Part shown: one piece after another, positions 1-9,464 of the stretch | How the letters are laid out: the number at the start of each line of letters is the position of its first letter | Position numbering within the stretch: position 1 is the stretch's first letter | Assembly: GCA_937146725.1 (NCBI GenBank) | Contig: CAKZRU010000148.1 | Location: forward strand, 1 to 48,639 | Reading direction: 5' to 3' | Length of the DNA: 48,639 nt | DNA from: an uncultured Myxococcales bacterium | GTDB lineage: Bacteria > Myxococcota_A > Bradymonadia > UBA7976 > VGTA01 | Program-made: the position numbers and the translations under genes | Notes under the pieces: generated by a model | What the model was told of the DNA's origin: nothing | Database searches by the model: none | What the model saw: the letters and a program-made list of their open reading frames with translations, nothing else

Positions 1-30
1 AAAGCCCAAGCAACTTTGCTTGGGCTTTTT
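1..30. terminator. Intrinsic terminator, probably bidirectional
   Basis: A perfect 11-bp inverted repeat (AAAGCCCAAGC / GCTTGGGCTTT) with a short loop is followed by a T run on the + strand, and A residues sit on the other side. It can end a + strand gene lying left of the window, and also the minus-strand radical SAM gene whose stop is at 103. Confidence 0.85.
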
Positions 31-102
31 GCATTTTAAGCCTGATTTAGTTGGTATTGGTTTATCGGCTTGGTACTTAGAAATAACCTTATCTAAGCAG
101 AC

Positions 103-1338
103 TCATCTATTATTTCTTGGCTCACCTATTTGGATTAAACTGCCTTTAGGTGCTGGCTTAAGTTGATCACTAGGTCGACTTAGACCTGCACTTCGAGCAG
201 CCCATTGCTTTTCGGCAAAGGTTGGTGCTTGATTGAAAAGCTGTAAAGCTTCAGGACTACCAGGCTTTGGTACTTCTGCGCCCTGCTCATTTAAACGCCC
301 AATATGTTCAATCGCACTCATCGTAATGTGTGTTCGCTCACAGACATAGGCACTGCGTCTACCGGCATCACCTGTTTCTGCAAAAGAAATGCCCGGACAA
401 TAATTACACTGATGATGAAAGCTACATCCTTGACAGTCTTTTAAATAGCTCGCTCGGCGGATCTTTCTTTGCTTTTGAGCAGCCTCACTGTGTTTCCAAA
501 TATTTTCAAAGCGCTCTTCTCTAATACTCCCCATTGGATCACGCCAGTTGGTACAGGGGAAAATACGTCCATCTGGGCTCATAAAGCCACTCACTGTTCC
601 TGCTGAGCAGGTACGACGTTCAGAAGGAGTCACCGGTAAATCTCTGATGTTGGGGGCAGACTTTCGATGAGGTACCATAGCTGCTAAAGTCGCTAAGACT
701 CTTTCACTTGGTTCTAAACCCACATTACAGAGCGCAAAGTCACTTTCATCATCGGGGATTATGTTTCCATCAACTTCCCACGTTGCGCCTATCTCTTTTG
801 CTAAAGCTTCAACTTTATGCCACCCCTGCCTGTTATGAACCATAACCGGAGTTTTGAAATTAACTTTTACACCACGCTTCACTAATCTTTTAGCCGCCGC
901 AAGGCTTTTTTCAAGACTACCTGGGATCAAAGTGACTGCCTCATGTTCGGCAGGATCATCTGAATACACTGAAATATTAACTCGACTGATTTTGATCTCA
1001 GCCAATAAGTCGGCAAGTTCATCATCAATAAAATTACCATGTGTATTAATACGAATATCAAAACCTTTTTCACGAGCCATCTTAATGATTGCTGCTCCAT
1101 CTGGTCGTAAAAAAGGATCTCCACCACTGATTAAAAGCATCATCACGCCGGCTTGGGCAAATTGGTCGAGCACTTGTTTGGCTTCTTCATAACTGAGTTC
1201 ATCTTGACGCCGATCAGTGAGATAACAATGCACACATTTATGATCGCAACGCCAAGTTAAATCCCAATGCATAGAAAGAGGCATGGCTTGTTCAAAAACC
1301 TGTGCTAAAAGATCAGGAGCTTGCTGAGAGCTGTTCAT
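103..1338 (-). CDS. Radical SAM/SPASM domain protein
   Basis: 411 residues. The N-terminal radical SAM core has the CxxxCxxC cluster motif CDHKCVHC (C31, C35, C38), which binds the 4Fe-4S cluster that cleaves S-adenosylmethionine, followed by the glycine-rich SGGDP motif. The C-terminal part has the spaced cysteines of a SPASM domain (CSAG..., FPCTNW, CQGC, CNYCPG, CERT), which would hold one or two auxiliary Fe-S clusters. This layout is that of PqqE/AhbC/anSME-like enzymes that modify peptides or small cofactors. No short precursor-peptide gene is evident next to it, so the substrate is unknown. The gene is divergent from the exported protein at 1541. The ATG at 1338 has a purine-rich stretch upstream. 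The last 50 residues (Pro/Lys/Arg-rich) lie outside the SPASM domain. Confidence 0.85.
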   Translation of the reverse strand: MNSSQQAPDLLAQVFEQAMPLSMHWDLTWRCDHKCVHCYLTDRRQDELSYEEAKQVLDQFAQAGVMMLLISGGDPFLRPDGAAIIKMAREKGFDIRINTHGNFIDDELADLLAEIKISRVNISVYSDDPAEHEAVTLIPGSLEKSLAAAKRLVKRGVKVNFKTPVMVHNRQGWHKVEALAKEIGATWEVDGNIIPDDESDFALCNVGLEPSERVLATLAAMVPHRKSAPNIRDLPVTPSERRTCSAGTVSGFMSPDGRIFPCTNWRDPMGSIREERFENIWKHSEAAQKQRKIRRASYLKDCQGCSFHHQCNYCPGISFAETGDAGRRSAYVCERTHITMSAIEHIGRLNEQGAEVPKPGSPEALQLFNQAPTFAEKQWAARSAGLSRPSDQLKPAPKGSLIQIGEPRNNR

Positions 1339-1540
1339 GGATCAGAACTCTTTCTTTGATTGAATAGATAAAGAAACATACATATCACATATATGAGTAT
1401 ACAGAGGATTAAAGTATATAATGAAGAGTGTGCAGTTTATAAGCGCTTGTGTAAATATATTCTCATCAGGTCTTCATTTATGGTACTGCGGACCACGTAT
1501 ATAAAAACTTTAAGTCTTTACAGCCCAAAGTTGAGATACA

Positions 1541-2008
1541 ATGAATCGTCATTTAGTTTGGAAATTTTTCATATTTGTGAGCTTGTGTATCCCCAGTATT
1601 GTACAAGCTACTCCAGTCGTCTTTGAGATACATGGTGTTGAAGTCTTACCAACTAAAATCAGTGGTGACACCTGGGATGTAGGCTTTGGAGATATGGTCA
1701 AGCCTGACCTACAAATCAGATTTTCTCAAAGCACAAAAGCAGTGTGGATGAGTCCCAAGATGATGAATACTCATAGCTACTTTGGGGTGTTTAGCAGTAC
1801 ACAGTTGGATTTAGATTTAGAACAGGCTTTAGTCATCGATGTTCTTGATCTTGATCTTCGGAACACTGATCTTGTAGAAAGCTTTCAGATCACATTATCA
1901 GAGCTACCAACAAGTGAGCATAAAACCATCGTATTAAGTGGTAAGTCAGTTTTAAGACTAAAGATCATGATTAAGGTATCTAAAGTAGACTCTAAGTCAT
2001 TAAAGTAA
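1541..2008 (+). CDS. Small exported protein, C2-like fold suspected
   Basis: 155 residues beginning with a signal peptide: MNRHLVWK, a hydrophobic stretch, then a probable cleavage after VQA. The mature part is rich in Asp and beta-type segments. It has a pattern reminiscent of C2 domains: WD near the start, a KPD segment, an S/N-T-x-x-x-x-F strand, then LDLD...VIDVLDLDLRNTDLVESFQITL, the shape of the usual V.D.D....D..I...I.L strand pair. That resemblance is by eye only. The function is unknown; it is probably periplasmic or secreted. A TATAAT box at 1417-1422 may belong to its promoter, but the matching -35 is weak. An inverted repeat GTAAGT/ACTTAC (2005-2019) overlaps the stop. Confidence 0.65.
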   Translation: MNRHLVWKFFIFVSLCIPSIVQATPVVFEIHGVEVLPTKISGDTWDVGFGDMVKPDLQIRFSQSTKAVWMSPKMMNTHSYFGVFSSTQLDLDLEQALVIDVLDLDLRNTDLVESFQITLSELPTSEHKTIVLSGKSVLRLKIMIKVSKVDSKSLK

Positions 2009-2071
2009 GTTTTACTTACCCTAGATTAGCTTATGATAAAAGTGGTCAAAAAGTACCCTTTAAGTGACAAA

Positions 2072-3472
2072 TCAAAATGGTGCATTTTTAGGGGTGCGTG
2101 GGAAGGGGATCACTTCTCTAATATTTTCACAGCCGGTGGCATACATTACAGCGCGCTCAAAGCCAAGTCCAAAGCCGGAGTGAGGAACAGTTCCATAACG
2201 ACGTAAGTCACGGTACCACCAATAAGGTTCAGGCTCTAAGCCCATTTCTGCCATACGACGGTCAAGCACATCTAGTCTTTCTTCGCGTTGACTTCCACCG
2301 ATAAGCTCACCAATGCCTGGGGCCAAAACATCCATAGCGGCTACCGTTTTATCATCATCATTAAGACGCATATAAAAGGCTTTAATGTCTTTAGGATAGT
2401 CTGTGACAATCACCGGACCTTTAACCACTGATTCTGTGAGATAGCGTTCATGCTCAGACTGCAAGTCAATGCCCCACTTCACCGGGAACTCAAACTTCAC
2501 ATTAGCATTTTCTAACTTATTGATCGCTTCGGTGTAGCTCATCTGTTCAAAGTTCGCATTGACAAGAGCTTCTAGTCGTTCGATCACTGTTTTATCAACA
2601 CGCTTATTGAAGAAGGCTAGATCATCGGCACGCTCATCAAGGGTTGCTTTAAAAATATACTGTAGGTATTGACTTGCCAACTCTGCATTCTCTTGGAGGT
2701 TGGCAAAGGCAATTTCCGGTTCAATCATCCAAAACTCAGCAAGATGCCGGCGAGTGTATGAGTTCTCAGCTCTGAAAGTTGGACCAAAAGTGTAGACTTT
2801 GCTCAAAGCTAAGCAATAGGTTTCAACATTCAACTGACCAGAGACAGTTAAGTGGGCTTCACGGCCAAAGAAATCTTGGTTAAAGTCAACTTGCCCTTGG
2901 TCATTATGTGGAATATTGGCAAAGTCTAAGGTGGAGACTCTAAACATTTCTCCACCACCTTCACAGTCGCTTGTAGTGATGAGAGGTGTGTGAACCCAAG
3001 CAAAGCCTTGCTCAGCAAAAAAGCGATGCGTGGCCTGGGCCAAAGTATTACGGACACGCGCAACCGCTCCAATTAAATTGGTTCTTGGTCTAAGGTGAGC
3101 ATTTTCCCTTAAAAACTCCATGCTATGGCGTTTGGGTTGCATAGGATAAGTCATAGGGTCTTCAACCCAGCCCACAACTTCAACAGCATGAGCTTGGATT
3201 TCGACGCTTTGGCCTTTGCCTTGTGAGGCAACAAGTTCACCATGACAGATCACAGAGCAACCGGTGGTTAGGCGTTGAATATCTTCATAATTACTAACGC
3301 CAGAATCTACCACAGCCTGGATAGGGTCAAAGCAAGAGCCATCATGGATGGCGATAAAGCTGAATCCGGCCTTAGAATGACGAGTGGTTCTAATCCAACC
3401 TCTGACAGTGACTGTAGTGCCTACAGAAACTTGATTGGCAAGTAGAGAGGTGATGTCACAGATTTGAGTCAT
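2072..3472 (-). CDS. asnS: Asparaginyl-tRNA synthetase
   Basis: 466 residues, the normal length for bacterial AsnRS. It charges tRNA-Asn with asparagine. The N-terminal OB-fold (about residues 18-105, starting [14 protein letters not shown]) binds the anticodon. The class II core follows, with motif 2 ([20 protein letters not shown]) and motif 3 ([15 protein letters not shown]). The C-terminus [12 protein letters not shown] is typical of AsnRS rather than AspRS, which favours direct charging over the GatCAB route for asparagine. The ATG at 3472 follows a purine-rich AAGAGAAAG. The gene upstream (3524-4459) is on the same strand 51 bp away, so the two may be co-transcribed. Confidence 0.97.
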   Translation of the reverse strand: MTQICDITSLLANQVSVGTTVTVRGWIRTTRHSKAGFSFIAIHDGSCFDPIQAVVDSGVSNYEDIQRLTTGCSVICHGELVASQGKGQSVEIQAHAVEVVGWVEDPMTYPMQPKRHSMEFLRENAHLRPRTNLIGAVARVRNTLAQATHRFFAEQGFAWVHTPLITTSDCEGGGEMFRVSTLDFANIPHNDQGQVDFNQDFFGREAHLTVSGQLNVETYCLALSKVYTFGPTFRAENSYTRRHLAEFWMIEPEIAFANLQENAELASQYLQYIFKATLDERADDLAFFNKRVDKTVIERLEALVNANFEQMSYTEAINKLENANVKFEFPVKWGIDLQSEHERYLTESVVKGPVIVTDYPKDIKAFYMRLNDDDKTVAAMDVLAPGIGELIGGSQREERLDVLDRRMAEMGLEPEPYWWYRDLRRYGTVPHSGFGLGFERAVMYATGCENIREVIPFPRTPKNAPF

Positions 3473-3523
3473 GATACTTTCTCTTTGATCGACTGATGAG
3501 TGAGCTAGGGGAAGGGGAAATAT

Positions 3524-4459
3524 TTAAGGTTCAGCTTGCAACTTCGCTTCTCGACGAAGACGCGAAGCAATCATAGAAAGAGCTTTAAGTCGCTTAGGAC
3601 GCTCCTGTCGAGCCAGGCTAGTCCCATGGAAATCTAGGCGGATATATCCGTCTTCAGTTCGTCGAGTTAGGCCTAGGCGGTCGGTAGCATCAAAGATCGT
3701 CTCGAACTCAAAGGGATTTATGTTAAGTAAGTCTCTAAAGCTATCTTGCTTAACAACAAGTCCATCTAAACTCGTTAGAATTAAGTCTAAGCGCCTAATG
3801 GTGAATGGCGTTTCATTTGCCTTTGAAATATGTTGTAGAGGATCGATGTACTCAAGAGATTTTTTAAGTCTTTCAGCCCGCTTTTCCAATATCGTTTCTT
3901 CTTCACGACGCGTTTTTTGTCGAGTATGTGTTGCTTGGTGAGCTGAAGTTAAAACGGTAATTTGAAGCTCATTATGATCATTGAGAACAACTTGCTTTTT
4001 TAGTTGATACCAGCGACTTGTATTCAAGGTCACGTATTCTTCTTGACTAGAGAGCCAATCAGTTCGGCCAAGTTCATCGATTAACTCGTTACCCGTCAGA
4101 GTGAATAAGAGGCTTTGTTTAGGGTCTAAGTTCGCATTCACTTGCTCAAGAAGCTCTGATCTTAACAAAGGAGTATTATAAAACTCATGGATTGGTTGTG
4201 AATCATCAAGTATCGATTCATTTTCTTGCCCAATTTCACTTTCCAGCTCACTGCTGGTGTCCAACAAGGTTTTTAGCTGGGCTTGTAAGGTCTTTAAGTT
4301 AGAGTTCAAAACGACTTTAAATAGCTCTTGATGGAAGCTTTGGTACAGACCAAGCGATTTCCACTGTTGATGATCAAGTTTTAAAAGCCATTCAGTTCGC
4401 TCGATTTGTGCCTTCAAGGCTTGATCGCTCATGTTGTTTATCTCAGGGTTTTCCATCAT
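3524..4459 (-). CDS. Unrecognised cytoplasmic protein
   Basis: 311 residues with no signal peptide or membrane segment. The N-terminal 90 residues look helical (many Leu, Gln, Lys). A central segment (about 165-215) is very rich in Arg, Lys and Glu (QKTRREEETILEKRAERLKK) and is probably a charged helix or coiled coil. The C-terminal 70 residues (TIRRLDLILTSLDG..., DRLGLTRRTEDGYIRLDF) could form a small winged-helix-like domain, but this is a guess from its pattern. Two ATGs lie in tandem (4459 and 4456). It is on the same strand as asnS and just upstream, so co-expression is likely. No family is recognised. Confidence 0.6.
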   Translation of the reverse strand: MMENPEINNMSDQALKAQIERTEWLLKLDHQQWKSLGLYQSFHQELFKVVLNSNLKTLQAQLKTLLDTSSELESEIGQENESILDDSQPIHEFYNTPLLRSELLEQVNANLDPKQSLLFTLTGNELIDELGRTDWLSSQEEYVTLNTSRWYQLKKQVVLNDHNELQITVLTSAHQATHTRQKTRREEETILEKRAERLKKSLEYIDPLQHISKANETPFTIRRLDLILTSLDGLVVKQDSFRDLLNINPFEFETIFDATDRLGLTRRTEDGYIRLDFHGTSLARQERPKRLKALSMIASRLRREAKLQAEP

Positions 4460-4685
4460 TTGCTCTAGTCTATATTAATAATTTAAGCCCAAGCCGACTT
4501 AAGCAAGAAGAGATATCTATGCTTACTTAGAGACTTTGGTGAGCGGCAAAATGACAAATCAGCCGTAAAAACTCAAGTAGATGATTGTGAGAACTTTCGA
4601 GAATTGCTTAAAATGATCTTATGTGATTATAGTCTATGGACTAGTGATTGGGTTTTAACTCTAAGTATTTGTTGATAAATTTAAA

Positions 4686-7613
4686 TTATTCTAGGCATTT
4701 AAATGCCGGATCGGGAATATGGACAATTCTAAACCCAAGATCTAAGGCACTTCGGTGAGAGGCAAGTAATGACCTTTGCCAAAGTGGTCGTCCTTCTTCA
4801 TTTGCTGTTAAAAATGAACCACCACGAATCACGCCCTGTGATTCATAGGGCTCAATCGCAGTTGTCCATTCTCGAACACCACCAATTAAATCTGAAACAC
4901 CATAAACCGATTGGTCTGTAGACATTAAACCCACTTCAGGCGGTAAATAATGATCCCAAATCTCGGGACCAGCGCTAAAACGAGCATCCCAAATATCACC
5001 CCATGGAAAAATTCGTCCATCAGGGCCACGGGCAGCCTTTTCCCATTCCGTTTCAGTAGGTAAGCGATAAGTTCTCCGGTCTTGATTACCTAACCACTGA
5101 CAATAGCGATGAGCATCATCTAAACTGATCCCCACAATTGGCATGTCATCACTCCAGCCTGTTTCCTTTTTATAGCCCACTTGGCCTTGATCACTCCATG
5201 ACCATAAAGCCTGTTGGTCCCCACTTCTTCTTGGTGTACGGCTATGGGCCTCTTCTAGATCATGCTGGGCGATGGCTTGTAAAAATCTTAGGTATTCACC
5301 ACAGGTCACCGGATATTGGCTAATAAAGAAATCGGGCAGGGCTATTTCTGTGGAGCTAAATAAATGACCACGACGACTTCCACTCGTAAACGTACCGGAT
5401 GGAATGTGCTTAAAGTGTGCCGGTGCTGCTTCAGGGTGATAAAGGGTAATCGATATTCGGGTTGTCACACTTGGGTAAACTCTAAGAGAGCTTTCAACTC
5501 GAGTTTGATGATCTGGATGGGATGCCGACAGAATATACTGTCCGGCCGGTACTCGTTCTAATAACAGAGGACTGCTTTTGAGTGTTTTAGGACGCACCTT
5601 TTTAAGGACGGCCCCATCTGATACACATTGCCAAAGTTGCACGTCCGCTCGTGCAGGCCGAATGTGAATATAAAGCGCACCCACTTCGCGCTGTAACTGT
5701 TCACGTTGCTGTGGATCAATATTTTCGAGCCAATATGTAAGCCGAGCTTGAGTTTCTAAATCACCGCTTAACACGGCATGTTCATAGAGACTTGAAAGCA
5801 TGGATGAAACACGTTCAATGATTGAAAAATATTCTACGATTGAACCATGTTGACTATCATCATTATGAGTATTCTCCTGCTTTTCTCCCAATAAGGACTT
5901 AATCAGTTTGAGTTGACTGGTTTGGTCACAGATTTGGCTAATTAAGCTTTGGATTTCACGCTGATAAAATTCTACCCGTTCATGAGCGATCTGTTCTGAT
6001 TGACTTGAACTTTGTTGTTGAACACCATCAAGTGCCGAAGCTAAATCTTCTTGTACTGACTGCAGATGAAATAAGCTTTCTGCAATATCGGCCTGTTTTT
6101 GCTCGGTCAATGCTTTCAGTGCAGAGTTATCCTGAGTATTTAGGGTAACTTGTGCTTGGTCAGTGTTTGCTTCTAAACCACGAGACAGAAGCTGCTTAAT
6201 GGCATCAGCAAGCTCACTGGCATCTTGATATCTTTGGTCAGAGTCTCGATTGAGACATTTCAAGCAGATTTCTTCAAGGGCCTCTGTGATGCCTGCTTGT
6301 GGTGCTCTTTCTCTAGGTTTAATCAAGTCGGCATGTAATACTTTGCGAACGACTTCACGTTTGCTTTTTCCCGAGAAGGGTGGAGAGAGTGTCATAAAAT
6401 GGTATAAAAGAGCGCCCAAACCATAGACATCGGTTGCAGGCGAAATCTGATCCACCATCCCCAAAGCTTGCTCAGGCGCCATATAGGCAGGTGTACCGAT
6501 GATCTGGCCATGCATGGTTTGCCAACGCTCTGTTGATGAGCGACTTGAACGCACCTCTTTACCAATGATTTTACATAAGCCCCAGTCGAGTAAAACCACA
6601 TCTCCAAAACCACCAATCATCACATTAGAAGGCTTGATATCACGATGAATTACACCCTTGTTGTGCGCATAAGCAACCGCTTGGCATAGTTGGTAAAAAA
6701 GCTGTAATTTATGACTAAGACTGTATTGATTTAAAAGATCTTGATCTCCTTTGCGAAGTTTATGAATCAGCTCTTTTAAACTCATTCCATCAACTCGGCG
6801 CATCACAAAGACCACATCACCTTTGATTTTACCTAACTCATAGACAGTAATAATGCTTGGATGCTGTAGCTGTCCGGTGACTTGGGCTTCTTCTAAAAAC
6901 CTCATCCTTACAACATCTTTGGCCCTTTCGCTTTTTAACGTTTTAATCGCCACCGGGCGACCCAAGTGTCGATCCCACCCAGCGTCAATACGTCCCATCG
7001 CTCCATGTGCAATTTCATCAAAAATCTCAAAGCGATCAGTGATATCGAGCAAAACGGTTGTAAACTCATCTACAGGAGAAGGAGGAAGGTCTGCTTGGTT
7101 GGAAATAGGAGGTAAGGCACGATTGATAGAAGGCGCTGATCTTTTAGTCGCTGTCATACCTTGGTTCAAAGCTTGCTGTCTATTAATAGACATAGGGCCG
7201 GCGCCTCGAGTGACCCCAAGATTTAAAGGTGTGGATTGCAAATCGGAATTAAATACCGGATCCACCGAGCGAGTATGCTTACGTATGTTTGGTAACTGCT
7301 TATTTGGATGAATTGCAGAGACTTGCTGTGAAGGCGCTTGACTTGGCGCTTGACTTGACGCTTGACTTGACGCTTGACTTGACGCTTGACTTGGCGCTTG
7401 CTTAAAAACTTGGTTAGGACCCGATTGGCTCCCTAGTGGGATGGGCGTGTGATTAATCTGTCTCTGTTGATCTGGACTAAGGCCTAGCTCGCTTAATACG
7501 ATATTTTGTGCTTCTCCCCAATCAAAGATACGTCTAATTGCAGCATCAATCTCAAAGGGCTGTAATTGACTAAAGCGTCTTAGCTGAGAACTTAAGTGCT
7601 GTCTTGGATTCAT
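4686..7613 (-). CDS. Ser/Thr protein kinase fused to FGE/SUMF1-like domain
   Basis: About 975 residues from the ATG at 7613, which has GAGG five bases upstream; an in-frame extension to 7679 is possible but lacks a ribosome site. N-terminal helical segment (1-50), then a Gln/Ser/Pro linker with SQAS repeats (about 70-95). The Hanks-type kinase domain (about 195-465) has AIK lysine, HRDIKPSN (D about 325), DWG in place of DFG, GTPAYMAPEQ and DVYGLG, so it should be catalytically able. A coiled-coil-like stretch follows (about 500-620), then a beta-rich PEGA-like piece. The C-terminal domain (about 735-970) is of the formylglycine-generating-enzyme type (IPSGTF, RLPTETEWEKAARG, IRGGSF, GFRI). 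The paired active-site cysteines of true FGE are not seen, so it is probably a binding module. No membrane segment was seen. Such fusions are common in Myxococcota and Planctomycetes. It is divergent from the pseudokinase gene at 7851. Confidence 0.88.
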   Translation of the reverse strand: MNPRQHLSSQLRRFSQLQPFEIDAAIRRIFDWGEAQNIVLSELGLSPDQQRQINHTPIPLGSQSGPNQVFKQAPSQASSQASSQASSQAPSQAPSQQVSAIHPNKQLPNIRKHTRSVDPVFNSDLQSTPLNLGVTRGAGPMSINRQQALNQGMTATKRSAPSINRALPPISNQADLPPSPVDEFTTVLLDITDRFEIFDEIAHGAMGRIDAGWDRHLGRPVAIKTLKSERAKDVVRMRFLEEAQVTGQLQHPSIITVYELGKIKGDVVFVMRRVDGMSLKELIHKLRKGDQDLLNQYSLSHKLQLFYQLCQAVAYAHNKGVIHRDIKPSNVMIGGFGDVVLLDWGLCKIIGKEVRSSRSSTERWQTMHGQIIGTPAYMAPEQALGMVDQISPATDVYGLGALLYHFMTLSPPFSGKSKREVVRKVLHADLIKPRERAPQAGITEALEEICLKCLNRDSDQRYQDASELADAIKQLLSRGLEANTDQAQVTLNTQDNSALKALTEQKQADIAESLFHLQSVQEDLASALDGVQQQSSSQSEQIAHERVEFYQREIQSLISQICDQTSQLKLIKSLLGEKQENTHNDDSQHGSIVEYFSIIERVSSMLSSLYEHAVLSGDLETQARLTYWLENIDPQQREQLQREVGALYIHIRPARADVQLWQCVSDGAVLKKVRPKTLKSSPLLLERVPAGQYILSASHPDHQTRVESSLRVYPSVTTRISITLYHPEAAPAHFKHIPSGTFTSGSRRGHLFSSTEIALPDFFISQYPVTCGEYLRFLQAIAQHDLEEAHSRTPRRSGDQQALWSWSDQGQVGYKKETGWSDDMPIVGISLDDAHRYCQWLGNQDRRTYRLPTETEWEKAARGPDGRIFPWGDIWDARFSAGPEIWDHYLPPEVGLMSTDQSVYGVSDLIGGVREWTTAIEPYESQGVIRGGSFLTANEEGRPLWQRSLLASHRSALDLGFRIVHIPDPAFKCLE
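7333..7400. repeat. 12-bp tandem repeat in kinase linker
   Basis: Five and a half in-frame units of a 12-bp sequence (consensus GACGCTTGACTT, with some units starting GGC) encode SQAS/SQAP repeats on the minus strand. Such a repeat can change copy number by slippage without breaking frame. It lies in the linker before the kinase domain. Confidence 0.85.
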
Positions 7614-7850
7614 ATCAGCCTCAGAGATAATAAAATATGTGCAACAATCGAGATGATAATGGATTGAGTACATTATCATTCAGTTGATTATCTTTGATGT
7701 CAATGATTGATCAAATCAAATACAAAAGTAAGACTTAAAAAATAATTTTTAACCCATAAATCTCTTGAATAAATGACTTTAAGGTTGAGTCTCCGAGTAA
7801 AGTAGGCAACATTTGGTAATAGACTAGAGGGTTTTTATGGGAGAGTAATT
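7614..7850. promoter_or_regulatory. Divergent promoter region between two kinase-family genes
   Basis: This 237-bp AT-rich interval separates the start of the FGE-kinase (minus strand) from the pseudokinase (plus strand) and must hold promoters for both. A dyad around TTGATCAA (7707-7714, within TGATTGATCAAATCA at 7704-7718) is the only clear symmetric element and could be an operator. No single strong -35/-10 pair stands out. Confidence 0.4.
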
Positions 7851-9449
7851 GTGTCTCAGCCAAGTTTAGAACTAACTGTAGAAGTTAATATTTTTGAATA
7901 TCTTGAACAGATTACAGGACTCACTCTTGGTGAACTGACTCATTTGCGAGTACAAAGCCGTACTCAGCAAGTGAACTTACTCTTTTTAGCCTATCAAGAA
8001 GGTAAAATTAACCAGCAACAAGCGGAGCAGATGGCAAAAGACCTTGGTATTAATTCGCAGTTTGCGCCTTGGGAGATCAATAAGCGGGAGATCAATAAGC
8101 AAGAAACAGATAAACATAATCTCAACACTGGATATGACTATCACCGCATAAGCAATCAGCCAAAGAGCCATCAGCCAAAGAATAATCAGGAACTCTCACC
8201 CTCGACACATAACAGCTTATTGCACGCAAGCTATTCTAGTAGAAGAAAGTTTGGGGAACGAGCAAGTTTAACCGAAGCGATTCATCAAGCAAGTCAACAA
8301 GCAAGTCAACATGAGTCTGAACTGAATGAATCATCGATAAATGAAGCTAGAAAAGTTAAACGTCAATTTTCAGATGTTGAGCTAAAAACAACGATTGAAA
8401 TTAATTTACCCAGTTTTATAGAAGAGTCACATACACCATTTAATGAGGAGAGATCTGCTCAATATAACTCTCAAAACCTAGAGAGTTCCACTAATGAATC
8501 ACTGCATAGTTCATCAATGCACAGTTCAACGAGTTTAGGAACAAGCAAAAACACAGACCGTTGGACCCAATTGCAATATAAAGGGAGTGTGCAATGTTTT
8601 GAGCGAAGCATTCATCGATATGATGTATATGACATGTTGACCCAGTCACGATTTGAATTAAGCTCTCATACCCAAGTGAATGACTTGTATGCGCTAGAAG
8701 AAGTAAAATATTTTGAGGCAAATGAGCTACTAAAGATTTATCAGGCAGTGAATCAATGGATTCGCCCTTATTCGTTGGTAAACCTAAGCCGACTGAGCAA
8801 TCAAGATTTAGTATATTGGCGGGTTGCACCTAAGGGCCATAGTCTTGATGTTTACTTTTCTAAAGTTGAAGTGGAAAATCGAGTAAACACAGCCATAAAA
8901 CTCATTAAAGCCCTAGTAAAAAGTCTTATTAAAGCTCATGAACATGGTCTCATTCATAGGAAACTTGAGCCCCAATGTATTTATGTTGATGAGGTAACGA
9001 GTCAGACAGTGAGTCAAGCAATCGGTTGGACGGTCAATCAAACAATGCGTACAGAAGAAATAAGTTTACCGATCATTATGATTGAGCAATGGGAGCATGC
9101 TTTATACACAACACACTTAAACCATGACACAAAGCAGCCTGATGCTACACTGTCCACTCATATCTTGAGTAAACAAGACCGATCTTCTGCTTGGCGAGCA
9201 CCGGAGATAGAAATCCAAGATATCTTGACCTTGGAACAATGGATACAAGCAGATATTTATGGGGTTTCAGCGCTTATGTATTGGGCACTGAGTGGATCTC
9301 AACCACTGACTAATCTAGCTCAATGCAATCAGCACTTAAGGCAGATCCTCTCACCCACTGAGTACACTTGGGGTGAGCTTTGTATAGCCGGCTTAAGTGC
9401 ACAGCCTAATCAACGTCCAAGCTTGAAAGACTTTTACCAAAAGCTATAG
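7851..9449 (+). CDS. Probable pseudokinase (Hanks-fold, catalytic residues lost)
   Basis: 532 residues; GTG start with GGGAGAG a few bases upstream. The N-terminal 75 residues look like a helical module. Residues 80-235 are a low-complexity Ser/Asn/Gln/Glu linker with short repeats (REINK/EINK and QASQQASQ). The C-terminal 290 residues follow the kinase fold: the catalytic-loop helix reads AHEHGLIHRKLEP, so the HRD aspartate is Lys371; the DFG position reads EQWEHAL; no glycine-rich loop or VAIK lysine is visible. The APE motif (AWRAPEIE), the DIYGVSALMYWALSG helix and the final RPSLKDF arginine segment are kept. It therefore looks like a scaffold or allosteric partner rather than an enzyme. 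It is divergent from one kinase and convergent with the next (15 bp between stops), which suggests a functional link. Confidence 0.8.
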   Translation: MSQPSLELTVEVNIFEYLEQITGLTLGELTHLRVQSRTQQVNLLFLAYQEGKINQQQAEQMAKDLGINSQFAPWEINKREINKQETDKHNLNTGYDYHRISNQPKSHQPKNNQELSPSTHNSLLHASYSSRRKFGERASLTEAIHQASQQASQHESELNESSINEARKVKRQFSDVELKTTIEINLPSFIEESHTPFNEERSAQYNSQNLESSTNESLHSSSMHSSTSLGTSKNTDRWTQLQYKGSVQCFERSIHRYDVYDMLTQSRFELSSHTQVNDLYALEEVKYFEANELLKIYQAVNQWIRPYSLVNLSRLSNQDLVYWRVAPKGHSLDVYFSKVEVENRVNTAIKLIKALVKSLIKAHEHGLIHRKLEPQCIYVDEVTSQTVSQAIGWTVNQTMRTEEISLPIIMIEQWEHALYTTHLNHDTKQPDATLSTHILSKQDRSSAWRAPEIEIQDILTLEQWIQADIYGVSALMYWALSGSQPLTNLAQCNQHLRQILSPTEYTWGELCIAGLSAQPNQRPSLKDFYQKL

Positions 9450-9464
9450 AGCCAACTGAGCCGC

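Noticed and set aside
1393..1626. 77-codon frame before the exported protein
   Set aside because: It covers the promoter region and runs in another frame into the gene at 1541, which has a clear signal peptide.
4686..7613. Treating the first kinase as inactive because DFG reads DWG
   Set aside because: The aspartate is kept, and HRD and AIK are intact; the change of the middle residue is tolerated.
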